Origin: an uncultured Eubacteriales bacterium
Lineage (GTDB): Bacteria; Bacillota; Clostridia; Oscillospirales; Oscillospiraceae
DNA: 27,479 nucleotides
NCBI GenBank assembly: GCA_900545925.1
Contig: URAZ01000045.1
Span: 1-27,479 of the forward strand
Direction: 5' to 3'
The position numbers were made by a program, and so were the translations under genes. This document shows, in pieces, positions 16,966 through 24,633 of the stretch (position 1 is the stretch's first letter; each line of letters starts with the position of its first letter). The notes beneath the pieces are model-generated. The model had not been told where the DNA came from, made no database searches, and saw nothing but the letters and a program-made list of their open reading frames with translations.

Positions 16966-17167
16966 TAAGAACACCGCTTGGCGGTGATTGTTGTTCGTCT
17001 GCCGCTTTCAGCACCATTGCTCCGGTGGACAGTAACCGTCAGCACGCGTTCTTTTGCTATACTTCCCGCGGCCTCGTCATATGCTCCAAGTAGCAGATGT
17101 ACATATGAAATGGTGGTACGCCTGCATTTCTGCTGAACACCTGAGCCATAAACAATCGGATAAAATT

Positions 17168-17196
17168 CAAAAGGCCGGGGGCGTTTGCCCCCGGTC
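17168..17196 (-). terminator. terminator of the leftward repeat-domain gene
   Basis: Read on the minus strand, GACCGGGGGC-AAAC-GCCCCCGGCC is followed by TTTTGAATTTT, 24 nt beyond the stop codon at 17220-17222. It confirms that the 17220-17900 fragment is the true end of a leftward gene. Confidence 0.75.
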
Positions 17197-17219
17197 GTTT
17201 TGCGCTTGGTGATTTGGAC

Positions 17220-17900
17220 TTACTTTGCGTTCGGAGTGCTGATCGTAGCCTCCGAGCCTCTCGAGAAAATGCCGAAATAGAGCGGCGTGGTCACGAATAC
17301 GGAGTTCTTGACCTCAACGTTCTCAAAATAAGGCGTACCGTTGATCGTCAAGTGCAGCTTGACCGTATCGTCGCCAGTCTTCAGCAGGCCAAATTCGATC
17401 TCGTACTCTTTTCCGGACTCGATGCTGGGACTCTGCGCCGTTTCCAGCACAGCCTGACTGCCGTTGAAGCAGTGCAGGACCGTGCTGTCGTCGTTGAAGT
17501 CCACCTGAACGCCGCCGTCGCCCCAGTAGATATTTGCCGGTTTGAATCCAAGATAGAATCCGTCATACCAGCCGGTCGCACGCACGTTCTTGTACTTGAA
17601 GCGATACACCGTACCAAGCTCCACTGGCGTATTGTAGCCGCCGATCGAGAAGCCGTCCGCTGTTTTTGCCGTGATGCTGCCCTCTGCAAACGTCGGGGCG
17701 TCGTAGCCCAGCGTCCAGTTGCTCGTATCCGCCAGCATCTTCGTCACATCGACCAGCATATAATGCGGGCCATCCTCCATCGTGCTGATGGTAGCCTCCG
17801 AGCCTCTCGAGAAAATGCCAAAATAGAGCGGCGTGGTCACGAATACGGAATTCTTGACCTCAACATCCGCAAAATACGGCGTGCCGTTGATCGTCAGGTG
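17220..17900 (-). pseudogene. C-terminal tail with repeated beta-sandwich-like domains
   Basis: A 227-codon leftward fragment ending in a normal stop and terminator. It holds the last third of one domain (HLTINGTPYFADVEVKNSVF, YFGIFSRGSEATIS) and one complete copy of about 180 residues ending in nearly the same sequence. Tyr/Trp/Gly-rich strands such as YDGFYLGFKPANIYWGDGGV suggest a concanavalin-like or laminin-G-like sandwich, as found in tails of large secreted adhesins or glycan-binding proteins; I cannot name the family. The native 5' part is missing: homology between the copies stops at base 17900, where plus-strand Ldh2 sequence starts. Open codons beyond that point (to 18062) are antisense to Ldh2. 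Confidence 0.55.
17241..17900. repeat. direct repeat with a 546-bp period
   Basis: The stretch near 17241-17354 recurs at 17787-17900 with only a handful of mismatches. The offset of 546 bp equals 182 codons, which is one domain of the tail protein. Confidence 0.8.
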
Positions 17901-18277
17901 TATTGCTGCCGATTGCCGGGCCAAAGGGCTCGGGACTTGCGATTTGCATCGACGTGCTGTGCGGTATTCTGACCGGCTCGGGTGTTGGCAATGAGATCCG
18001 CCACCTGAATGATCCGGCACCGCAGAACCTCGGCGCGCTGTTCCTCGCAATTGATATTTCAAAATTTGAGGATACGGCGTTTTTCAAGCAGCGGGTCGAC
18101 GGATATATTGATTACCTCAAGAAAACTGCGGATCCCGGCGAGACAATCCTGATGCCTGGAGAAATCGCGGCGTGCACCATGCGCGAACGTATGCAAAGCG
18201 GAATACCGCTGCCGGAAGCGGTTGTTGACGATCTCAACGCATTGGCCGAACGGCTCGGTGTGGCCGAACGGCTGTAA
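17901..18277 (+). pseudogene. Ldh2-type malate/L-lactate dehydrogenase, C-terminal third
   Basis: About 125 codons give LLPIAGPKGSGLAICIDVLC, then NEIRHLNDPAPQNLGALFLA and a helical end. This is the C-terminal part of the Ldh2 / malate-lactate-ureidoglycolate dehydrogenase family (NAD(P)-dependent oxidation of 2-hydroxy acids, normally about 340-360 residues). The N-terminal two thirds, including most of the catalytic residues, are absent: the frame begins at the breakpoint at 17900/17901 without a proper start. The stop at 18277 lies 16 nt before the hydroxyacid dehydrogenase, so this was once the first gene of that operon. Confidence 0.8.
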
Positions 18278-18293
18278 GACAGGAGGCCGGGAA

Positions 18294-19259
18294 ATGAAAA
18301 AACTGGTTCTTCTGAGCAGACTCTTTGACGAGGGGCGTGCACTTCTGGAGGGAAAGGTGCAGTTGGAAGAGCATTTCTGCGATGATCCCATGCAGAGGCT
18401 CGATGCGATCAAAGACGCCGATGGCATTATCCTCGGCAATCAGAAGCTGGGGGCGTCTGTCATCGAACAGTGCCCAAAACTGCGCCTGATTGCCAAGCAG
18501 GGCAGCGGATTTGACAATATAGACATTGCGGGCGCGACAAAACGAGGTATCCCCGTGGTCATCAGCGCGGGCATCAACGCCGAAGCGGTAGCCGAGCATG
18601 TGATGATGCTGATGCTTGCGACAAGCCGGCGACTGCACAAGTATGATCTTGCGGTGCGCGGGGGGAATTTCGCGCAGCGTTCGACCTGCGAGGAACTGGA
18701 GCTGCGCGGCAAGCTGCTCGGTCTGATCGGCTATGGTAAAATCGGACGGGCTGTCGCGTCGTTTGCAAGCGCGTTCGGGATGCGGATATCGGTCTTCGAC
18801 CCATATTTTTCAGCGCAGGACGCGGCAAATGAACATGTGCTTCGTTTTGAAACGATACAGGAGCTTCTGGAGCAAAGTGACGTTGTTTCTGTTCATGTTC
18901 CGCTGACAAATGAAACGCGTGGACTTCTCGGCGCGGCGCAGATCGAACGGATGAAACAGGACGCGATTCTGGTGAATTGCGCCAGGGGCGGTATTGTTGA
19001 CGAAACAGCGCTTTACAACGCGATTGCGAGCGGCAGAGTGTTTGGCGCGGGTATCGACGTCTACGCGCAGGAACCTGCATCTGCGGAAAGCCCGCTGTTT
19101 ACCCTAGAACAGGTCGTTGCAACGCCACATTCCGCGGCGCTGACGCGGGAATCGTCCGCTGCAATGAGCCGCATGACCGCCGAAGGCATTTTGCATGTGC
19201 TGGCGGGCGAGAAATGGACATGCGTTGCAAATCCGGATGTATATAACATTGACAACTGA
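18294..19259 (+). CDS. D-isomer-specific 2-hydroxyacid dehydrogenase
   Basis: A 321-residue NAD(P)-dependent dehydrogenase of the phosphoglycerate dehydrogenase/hydroxypyruvate reductase type. It has the Rossmann loop LIGYGKIG and the catalytic triad R231 (NCARGGIVDE), E260 (YAQEPAS) and H279 (TPHSAAL). It lacks the regulatory ACT domain of biosynthetic SerA, which favours a catabolic role. AGGAGG lies 7 nt before ATG 18294; an in-frame extension to 18222 has no ribosome site. It sits between the Ldh2 remnant and an aldolase. An L-type plus D-type dehydrogenase pair next to a Tct transporter can interconvert enantiomers of a hydroxy acid; the substrate here is unknown. Confidence 0.85.
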   Translation: MKKLVLLSRLFDEGRALLEGKVQLEEHFCDDPMQRLDAIKDADGIILGNQKLGASVIEQCPKLRLIAKQGSGFDNIDIAGATKRGIPVVISAGINAEAVAEHVMMLMLATSRRLHKYDLAVRGGNFAQRSTCEELELRGKLLGLIGYGKIGRAVASFASAFGMRISVFDPYFSAQDAANEHVLRFETIQELLEQSDVVSVHVPLTNETRGLLGAAQIERMKQDAILVNCARGGIVDETALYNAIASGRVFGAGIDVYAQEPASAESPLFTLEQVVATPHSAALTRESSAAMSRMTAEGILHVLAGEKWTCVANPDVYNIDN

Positions 19260-19275
19260 TAAGGAGAAACATATC

Positions 19276-20079
19276 ATGGAAGAGCAATTTGCGCTGAACA
19301 AAGCGCTGCTGGAGCGGCTGAATCGCGGCGAGACACTGATCGGTACGCACATTACCTGCAACGATCCGCTTCTCACGGAGCTGATTGGAAATGCCGGCTT
19401 CGATTACCTCTGGATCGACACGGAGCATACATACATTGAAAAGACCATGCTGATCAATCACCTGATTGCTGCGCGGGCCTGCCGGATTCCGGCGTTTGTC
19501 CGGATTCCATGGAATGATCAGGTACTTGCAAAACCAATTCTTGACATGGGAGCAGATGGGCTGATCTTCCCGATGATCAAAACGCCGGAAGATGCGGCGT
19601 ATGCCGTGCGCTCGTGTCTGTATCCGCCGTATGGCGTCCGCGGATTTGGTCCGCGGCGCTCTACGCAGTTCGGAAAATACAACACGGCGGAATATGTTGC
19701 GGAAACGCACAAAAACATTCTGAAGCTGGTGCAGATTGAAACACGCGAAGCTGTCGAAAACATTGATGCCATCGCAAATACCCCGGGCGTCGGCGTCATT
19801 GTCATCGGGCCGATGGATCTTTCCGGAGCGTTCGGAAAGCTGGCGCAGACAAAAGATCCGGAAATCCGCAAGGTTTACCGCTATGTCGCGGAGCATGCCC
19901 GTGCGGCCGGAAAGCCCGTTCTGGTTTCGACCGGCGGATATGATCCGGAAAATATCCGCTTCTGGGCGTCCATCGGCGTCAATATGATTACTGTCGGCAA
20001 TGAGCCTGGCTATATTGGCGACGGCCTGAAAACAACGCTCAAGAACTTCCGCAGCGTAATGGATGAACTTAAAAAATGA
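19276..20079 (+). CDS. HpcH/HpaI family aldolase
   Basis: A 267-residue class II (metal-dependent) aldolase of the HpcH/HpaI type. It shows WIDTEHT with H51, GADGLIFPMIKTPEDA, YPPYGVRGFGPRRS, and metal ligands E155 (QIET) and D181 (GPMDLS), which keep the 26-residue spacing of HpaI. Relatives split 2-keto-3-deoxy sugar acids (glucarate, rhamnonate, heptenedioate, sulfogluconate) into pyruvate and an aldehyde. AAGGAGA precedes ATG 19276 at a good distance. Position between a hydroxyacid dehydrogenase and the Tct genes suggests that it cleaves the imported acid or its keto form; which one cannot be told. Confidence 0.87.
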   Translation: MEEQFALNKALLERLNRGETLIGTHITCNDPLLTELIGNAGFDYLWIDTEHTYIEKTMLINHLIAARACRIPAFVRIPWNDQVLAKPILDMGADGLIFPMIKTPEDAAYAVRSCLYPPYGVRGFGPRRSTQFGKYNTAEYVAETHKNILKLVQIETREAVENIDAIANTPGVGVIVIGPMDLSGAFGKLAQTKDPEIRKVYRYVAEHARAAGKPVLVSTGGYDPENIRFWASIGVNMITVGNEPGYIGDGLKTTLKNFRSVMDELKK

Positions 20080-20101
20080 TAACAAGGAAAGGGGCACGCA
20101 T

Positions 20102-20593
20102 ATGCGCAAAACAAAAGATCTGGTGACCGGACTTGCGGGGATGGGGCTTGCGATTTTCTATCTTCTGAGCGCGCAATCCATCGCTTTTTTTGAAGGCACC
20201 GGCGCAACGGCGCTCAACTCCAGAACGCTTCCCGTGTTTTGGGGAATCTGCCTGGCACTTCTGAGTGCGCTTTTGCTTCTGCGGTATTTCCGCGGGGCAA
20301 AGCTGGAAGCACCCGATTCGGGGGAAGAGAAGGCGGCGCAGCCACGCAAGGCAAAAATCGCGGTTCCGGCCACATTTGTACTTCTGGCGCTGTATGTCTT
20401 GCTGATGAAGTCGGTCGGCTTCGTGCTCACGACGATTGTGTATCTTTTTTTGCAGACACTGGTGCTGACGCCAAAGGGGAAGACACGGATCTGGTTTGCG
20501 GCGGCGCTTTCAGCCGTGCTTGCCGTCGGAATTTACCTGATCTTCTCCCGGCTTCTTAATGTGCCGCTGCCTGCCGGTATTCTGGCGTTTTAG
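20102..20593 (+). CDS. tctB: tripartite tricarboxylate transporter small subunit TctB
   Basis: A 163-residue membrane protein with four hydrophobic segments and a charged middle loop (about residues 62-82), the usual shape of TctB. The start pattern LVTGLAGMGLAIFYLLSA and the LNSRTLPVFWGICLALLSA stretch fit the family. ATG 20102 follows an AAGGAAAGGGG stretch. It pairs with TctA (next gene) in a secondary, ion-driven importer of carboxylic acids that works with the lipoprotein receptor TctC. Confidence 0.8.
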   Translation: MRKTKDLVTGLAGMGLAIFYLLSAQSIAFFEGTGATALNSRTLPVFWGICLALLSALLLLRYFRGAKLEAPDSGEEKAAQPRKAKIAVPATFVLLALYVLLMKSVGFVLTTIVYLFLQTLVLTPKGKTRIWFAAALSAVLAVGIYLIFSRLLNVPLPAGILAF

Positions 20594-20610
20594 AAAGGAG
20601 ACATAACGTT

Positions 20611-22089
20611 ATGATGACAGCAGGCTTTACTGCAATTTTATCAAATCCGGTGACAATTCTTCTGATTTTCATGGGTGTGGCGATTGGCATTGTGTTCGGC
20701 TCCATCCCTGGTCTGACTGCAACAATGGCGGTTACCATGTTTCTGCCGATCACCTATACAATGAGCCCGATTGCCGGTATTGCGCTTCTGATCGGCCTGT
20801 ATATCGGCGGCACCAGCGGCGGACTGATCTCGGCAATTCTTCTGAATATTCCAGGCACGCCAGCTTCTGTTGCGACCTGTTTTGACGGACGGCCGATGGC
20901 ACTCAAGGGCGAGGCACCAAAGGCACTCGGCGTCGGCATTTTCTTTTCGTTCCTGGGTACCATTTTCGGGTTGCTTCTGATGATGCTGATTGCGCCGATG
21001 CTTGCGAAGGTTGCGATTGCATTTGGCCCCTTTGAGTATTGCGCGCTGGCACTGTTTTCGCTGTCGCTGGTTGTTATGCTAACAGGCAAGGATATGATTC
21101 GCGGTCTGATGAGCGCGCTGATCGGCATTATGCTCTCGACGGTCGGCCTTGCGCCAATCGATTCGGCCAAACGCTTTACCTTCGGATCTGCTCAGATGAA
21201 CTCGGGGTTTCAGCTTCTGACGGTACTGATCGGCCTTTATGCGGTCAGCGAGATCCTTGCGGCCGCAGAGGACGTCTGCAAGCCGCAGCCCACGGTGGAT
21301 GGAAGCTCCATCCGCATCAAAGGACTTGGATTTTCCCTCCAGGAGTTTACCAGTCAGATCAAGAACTTTTTCTACAGTGCCGTGATCGGAGCGGGGATCG
21401 GCGTTTTGCCGGGAATTGGCGGCGGAACAGCCAGCATGCTTTCCTACACATTTGTGAAGAACCGCTCCAAATATCCGGAAAAATTCGGAACCGGTGTGAT
21501 TGACGGCGTGGTAGCGTCTGAAACCTCAAATAATGCCTGCATTGGCGGCGCTTTGGTTCCGCTGCTGACGCTGGGGATTCCGGGCGACGGAACAACCGCG
21601 GTTTTGCTCGGTGCACTGATGGTGCATGGTGTTTCGGCAGGCCCGCTGATTTTTCAGAAAAACGGCGATGTGGTGTATGCCATTTATATGGCGATGCTGA
21701 TTGCCAGCGTTGCGATGCTGATTCTGGAATACGCCGGCATTCGCGGATTTATCAATGTCTTAAAGGTACCGAAGCAGTACCTTCTGCCGGCCGTGATTGC
21801 CCTGTGCATTGTCGGCGCGTTCGGCAGTACAAACCGGATGTTTGATGTGTACTGCACGCTTGGCTTCGGCGTCCTGGGCTATCTGATGAAAAAGGGCTCG
21901 CTCCCGTATCCTCCGGTCATTCTGGGCTATATTCTGGGACCGCTGCTGGAAAGCAATCTGCGCCGCGTTTCGCAGTATATGAGCATCGACGCTTCCAGCT
22001 GGCGCTCACACCCTATCGCAATTGTGTTCGTCGTCATTGCCATTGCAATGCTGGTCCTGAACATTCGAAAAATTCAAAATAACAAATAG
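20611..22089 (+). CDS. tctA: tripartite tricarboxylate transporter large subunit TctA
   Basis: A 492-residue membrane protein with about 12 hydrophobic segments. It has the TctA signatures FGSIPGLTATMAVTMFLPIT and LLNIPGTPASVATCFDGRPM near the N-terminus, and the internal-repeat counterparts GIGVLPGIGGGTASMLSY and LTLGIPGDGTTAVLLGALM. An AAGGAG site lies 12 nt upstream of ATG 20611; the adjacent ATG 20614 is equally possible. The gene is complete and spaced 17 nt after tctB and 15 nt before the receptor gene, so the three are one unit. Confidence 0.9.
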   Translation: MMTAGFTAILSNPVTILLIFMGVAIGIVFGSIPGLTATMAVTMFLPITYTMSPIAGIALLIGLYIGGTSGGLISAILLNIPGTPASVATCFDGRPMALKGEAPKALGVGIFFSFLGTIFGLLLMMLIAPMLAKVAIAFGPFEYCALALFSLSLVVMLTGKDMIRGLMSALIGIMLSTVGLAPIDSAKRFTFGSAQMNSGFQLLTVLIGLYAVSEILAAAEDVCKPQPTVDGSSIRIKGLGFSLQEFTSQIKNFFYSAVIGAGIGVLPGIGGGTASMLSYTFVKNRSKYPEKFGTGVIDGVVASETSNNACIGGALVPLLTLGIPGDGTTAVLLGALMVHGVSAGPLIFQKNGDVVYAIYMAMLIASVAMLILEYAGIRGFINVLKVPKQYLLPAVIALCIVGAFGSTNRMFDVYCTLGFGVLGYLMKKGSLPYPPVILGYILGPLLESNLRRVSQYMSIDASSWRSHPIAIVFVVIAIAMLVLNIRKIQNNK

Positions 22090-22104
22090 AAAAGGAGAAT
22101 TCAC

Positions 22105-23172
22105 ATGAAAAAAGTACTTTGCCTTGTCCTGAGCGTTTTGCTGCTGACAGCAATGCTTGCTGGCTGCGCCTCCACGGAGCAAAGCACCGCGCCGTCCGCT
22201 GCTTCCGAAAATACGAAAACCGAGGCCGCCGTTTCCGAAGAAACGCAGGCCGAAGAGTCTGCCGCATCGGATGAAGAAGCAACCGCATGGCCGGAAAAGC
22301 CCGTGAATATTGTTATCACTTCCAGCGCCGGCGGCGACGGCGATTATCTGATGCGTCTTCTTGCGGTGGAGTTGGAAAAGGAACTGGGAACGACGCTGGT
22401 TCTGACCAATGTGACCGGCGGAAACGGCTCTGTTGGCATGGACGAGCTGATGAGTGCGGATCCGGACGGCTATACGTTCTATGTGAACAACACCTGCGCA
22501 CTGAGCGCAAACGAGGCCAATGGCCTGGTTGACTACGACTATACCGTATCTGACCCTGTCGGCGTATTTGCAAAGCATAGCGGCGAGATGATCTGGGTTC
22601 GCGCCGATTCTCCGTATCAGACGATGGAAGATCTCGTGAATGCGACCAAAGAGAATCCAGGCAAGATCACAATGGGCGTGAGCATGGGCGGCTCTGTCTA
22701 TGCGGCGGCTATGATGCTGCAAAAGGCTGGCGCGGAGCTCTCTCTTGTTGATGCGAGCGACGGCTCCGAGCGCATCATTGCTCTGCTTGGCAAGCAGGTG
22801 GATTGCTGCATCGCAGGCTATGGCATCGGCAAGGAATATATCGAAAGCGGCGATCTGCGCCCGCTGTGCACGCTGATGGGTTCCCGTTCCGCGGCCCTAC
22901 CGGACGTTCCGACGGCGGAAGAAGCGGGCGTTGACGGGCTAGTTGTCAACAACCTGTTTGTGCTGCTTGCACCGAAGGGTACAGATCCGGCAATTATTGA
23001 AAAGCTGAACGCCGCGATCATGAATGTTACGGAGGAAAACGAAGCCTACGCGCAGGCTGTCACCGATTACAGTGGTCAGGATGCCTATGCGTTGAGCATT
23101 GCGGACACGATCCAAGTCCTTGATGATACGCGCAGCCAGTTCATGGCAATTAGCGACCTGCTGAAAAAGTAA
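22105..23172 (+). CDS. tctC: Tct receptor lipoprotein TctC (Bug family)
   Basis: A 355-residue extracytoplasmic solute receptor. The signal sequence ends with the lipobox AMLAGC (Cys at about 20), followed by a Ser/Ala/Glu/Thr-rich linker of about 40 residues. The mature domain starts with WPEKPVNIVITSSAGGDGDY and continues with TNVTGGNGSVGMDELMSADPDGYTFYV, the Bug/TctC ligand-binding loops, and later VPTAEEAGVDGLVVNNLFVL. It catches a carboxylate solute for TctAB. The gene order B-A-C differs from the more common C-B-A. A GC-rich hairpin follows at 23182, between it and the cupin. Confidence 0.88.
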   Translation: MKKVLCLVLSVLLLTAMLAGCASTEQSTAPSAASENTKTEAAVSEETQAEESAASDEEATAWPEKPVNIVITSSAGGDGDYLMRLLAVELEKELGTTLVLTNVTGGNGSVGMDELMSADPDGYTFYVNNTCALSANEANGLVDYDYTVSDPVGVFAKHSGEMIWVRADSPYQTMEDLVNATKENPGKITMGVSMGGSVYAAAMMLQKAGAELSLVDASDGSERIIALLGKQVDCCIAGYGIGKEYIESGDLRPLCTLMGSRSAALPDVPTAEEAGVDGLVVNNLFVLLAPKGTDPAIIEKLNAAIMNVTEENEAYAQAVTDYSGQDAYALSIADTIQVLDDTRSQFMAISDLLKK

Positions 23173-23181
23173 CGATATGGA

Positions 23182-23212
23182 TGTGCAGGGCGGCAATTCG
23201 CCGCCCTGCACA
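23182..23212 (+). other. GC-rich intercistronic hairpin without T tract
   Basis: A 13-bp perfect stem (TGTGCAGGGCGGC / GCCGCCCTGCACA) with an AATTC loop is followed by AAAAGAAAGG, which is the ribosome site of the cupin, not a T tract. It is therefore not a classic terminator for the plus strand. It may stabilise the receptor mRNA 3' end or reduce translation of the cupin. Confidence 0.7.
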
Positions 23213-23228
23213 AAAAGAAAGGAACCGA

Positions 23229-23579
23229 ATGATTAAAAAGAAGGAACAATGCGCCGTAGAGCACAAGGCGCACGCGTTTGGTGCGGAGGGCAACATTCAT
23301 ATCTGTTCCCTAGTATCCGGAAGAGGCGAACTGAACGAAAAGGGGCGCGCCTTTGCGCACACGAGCGTTGATGTCGGAGCGGGTATCGGATATCATGAGC
23401 ATCATGGAGAAACAGAATGGTTTCATATTCTTTCCGGCGAGGGAGAATTTTGTGACAATGGCACATGGCAGCCTGTGCGCGCCGGCGATGTGACCGTCAC
23501 GCCGGATGGATGCGGGCATGCACTGCGCAATACCGGCAGTGTGCCGCTGGAGTTTGTGGCATTGATTCTCGATTCATAA
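23229..23579 (+). CDS. small cupin-domain protein
   Basis: A 116-residue single-domain cupin. Cupin motif 1 (GIGYHEHHGETEWFHILSGE, about 53-72) brings metal-ligand histidines and a glutamate, and motif 2 (PDGCGHALRNTG) supplies the last histidine. Such small cupins can be sugar-acid isomerases or lyases, or act as metabolite sensors; the sequence does not choose. AAAGGAA precedes ATG 23229. It is the last gene of the transporter operon, 56 nt after the receptor gene with a hairpin between, and is followed by a terminator. Confidence 0.75.
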   Translation: MIKKKEQCAVEHKAHAFGAEGNIHICSLVSGRGELNEKGRAFAHTSVDVGAGIGYHEHHGETEWFHILSGEGEFCDNGTWQPVRAGDVTVTPDGCGHALRNTGSVPLEFVALILDS

Positions 23580-23601
23580 ACTGCTTCAGAAAATGAAAGA
23601 C

Positions 23602-23638
23602 TCCGCGCGGTCAGGTGCCTGATACCGCGCGGAATTTT
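23602..23638 (+). terminator. terminator of the Tct operon
   Basis: TCCGCGCGGT (23602-23611) pairs with ACCGCGCGGA (23624-23633), with a small inner CAGG/CCTG pairing, then ATTTTCC. It lies 23 nt after the cupin stop and ends the operon before the regulator gene. Confidence 0.8.
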
Positions 23639-23649
23639 CCTGCTTCTTC

Positions 23650-23679
23650 CGGTCAAACAGCGGATCCTATGTTTGACCG
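23650..23679. promoter_or_regulatory. candidate GntR operator pair
   Basis: A perfect 10-bp inverted repeat, CGGTCAAACA (23650-23659) and TGTTTGACCG (23670-23679). Each arm has the GT-N3-AC core known from FadR/FCD-type GntR sites, with centres about 19 bp apart. The right arm covers the -35 box of the gntR promoter, as expected for self-repression. Confidence 0.55.
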
Positions 23680-23701
23680 CGGAATGAAAATATGATATGA
23701 T
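23673..23701 (+). promoter_or_regulatory. promoter of the GntR regulator gene
   Basis: TTGACC (23673-23678), a 17-nt spacer and TATGAT (23696-23701) are close to the sigma-70 consensus, 75 nt before the regulator's ATG. The -35 is inside the candidate operator. Confidence 0.75.
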
Positions 23702-23775
23702 TTCAATAACGAACGGCACGAAGCTGCGCTGGTCTCCGACAGCGCAGTTTGCACAGCGTAGAAAGGAAACGCTTC

Positions 23776-24519
23776 ATGAAAACCAACTATTCAAAGGCTG
23801 GGATCGATAAGGATTCTGTTACCAAACGTGTACTGATCGAATTGCGCCGCAAAATTATTCAGGGCGTCTATCCTTCCGGTTCCCGTCTTCTTGAAACAGA
23901 GTTGGCCGCAGCTTTTGAAACAAGCCGCGGCACAATTCGCAATACCATGCAGGAGCTCTCGGGCGAGGGACTTGTGGAGTTCCTCGATTCCGGCGGCTGC
24001 GTTGTGATCGGTATCAATGAAAAAATCGTCCGGGATACATATCACTTCCGCGGGCTGCTTGAAACGGAAGCAGCCAATATTCTCCTGTCTGCCAGCGACT
24101 TCAGCTATACAGGCATGATGAGCGTACTGGATCAATATCTGATGCGGAAAGAAAATCAACTGTTCCAGTCCAATCCATATGAATACTGCGTGGATTTGGA
24201 TATGCAGTTCCATCAGGCTATGGTTGCGACGGCGCAGAACAGACCGATTTACCGCGCATGGTGTTCTATCGCGCCGGTCGCAAAGGAATTGCTGATTATG
24301 AACGTCACGCCGGCGTATTGGGAAGCATATATTGACCGCTTTTACAGTAGGCACAAAAAAATGCTGGATTATATTATTTTGCGCGATCCGAAACTTCTGG
24401 ATGAAATCAAGCAGCAGACCAATACCGGCATGGAAATGAGCGTTTATAATTTGCAGCAACCGCACAGAGCAGAAACACCGCTGAATGGGAATCAGTCCGG
24501 AGTGCCCGAAAAAAATTAG
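23776..24519 (+). CDS. GntR-family regulator, FCD type
   Basis: A 247-residue transcription factor. The N-terminal winged helix-turn-helix (about 12-80: ELRRKIIQGVYPSGSRLLET, ELAAAFETSRGTIRNTMQEL) is followed by a helical FCD ligand-binding domain with FRGLLETEAA and DLDMQFHQAMVATAQNRPIY. In this family the DLxFH-type pattern supplies metal or ligand contacts, and organic acids are common effectors. ATG 23776 has GAAAGGAAA upstream. It lies right behind the Tct/aldolase operon and is its most likely regulator, released by the imported acid or a breakdown product (inference). It has its own promoter and an apparent self-operator. Confidence 0.88.
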   Translation: MKTNYSKAGIDKDSVTKRVLIELRRKIIQGVYPSGSRLLETELAAAFETSRGTIRNTMQELSGEGLVEFLDSGGCVVIGINEKIVRDTYHFRGLLETEAANILLSASDFSYTGMMSVLDQYLMRKENQLFQSNPYEYCVDLDMQFHQAMVATAQNRPIYRAWCSIAPVAKELLIMNVTPAYWEAYIDRFYSRHKKMLDYIILRDPKLLDEIKQQTNTGMEMSVYNLQQPHRAETPLNGNQSGVPEKN

Positions 24520-24554
24520 ACGACAAGTTCAAGTAAAAACGATTCAGGCAGCCG

Positions 24555-24595
24555 AAAGGGCTTGGTGTCTGCAGATAGCAGGCAGCAAGTCCTTT
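24555..24595. terminator. hairpin between converging genes
   Basis: AAAGGGCTTG (24555-24564) pairs with CAAGTCCTTT (24586-24595), with one G-T pair and an inner CTGC/GCAG stem. It lies between the GntR gene and the convergent dehydrogenase pseudogene, where a shared terminator is expected, but there is no clear T tract on either strand. Confidence 0.45.
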
Positions 24596-24633
24596 GGTGT
24601 TACCTGGACAGAACGGCTTTTCGTAAGGCAGCG

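Noticed and set aside
17901..18062. Upstream extension of the minus-strand domain tail past 17900
   Set aside because: Those codons are antisense to the Ldh2 remnant, and similarity between the two domain copies stops exactly at 17900.
23182..23212. Hairpin after tctC as a rho-independent terminator
   Set aside because: It is followed by an A/G tract that forms the next ribosome site, not by Ts; a real terminator is present after the cupin.
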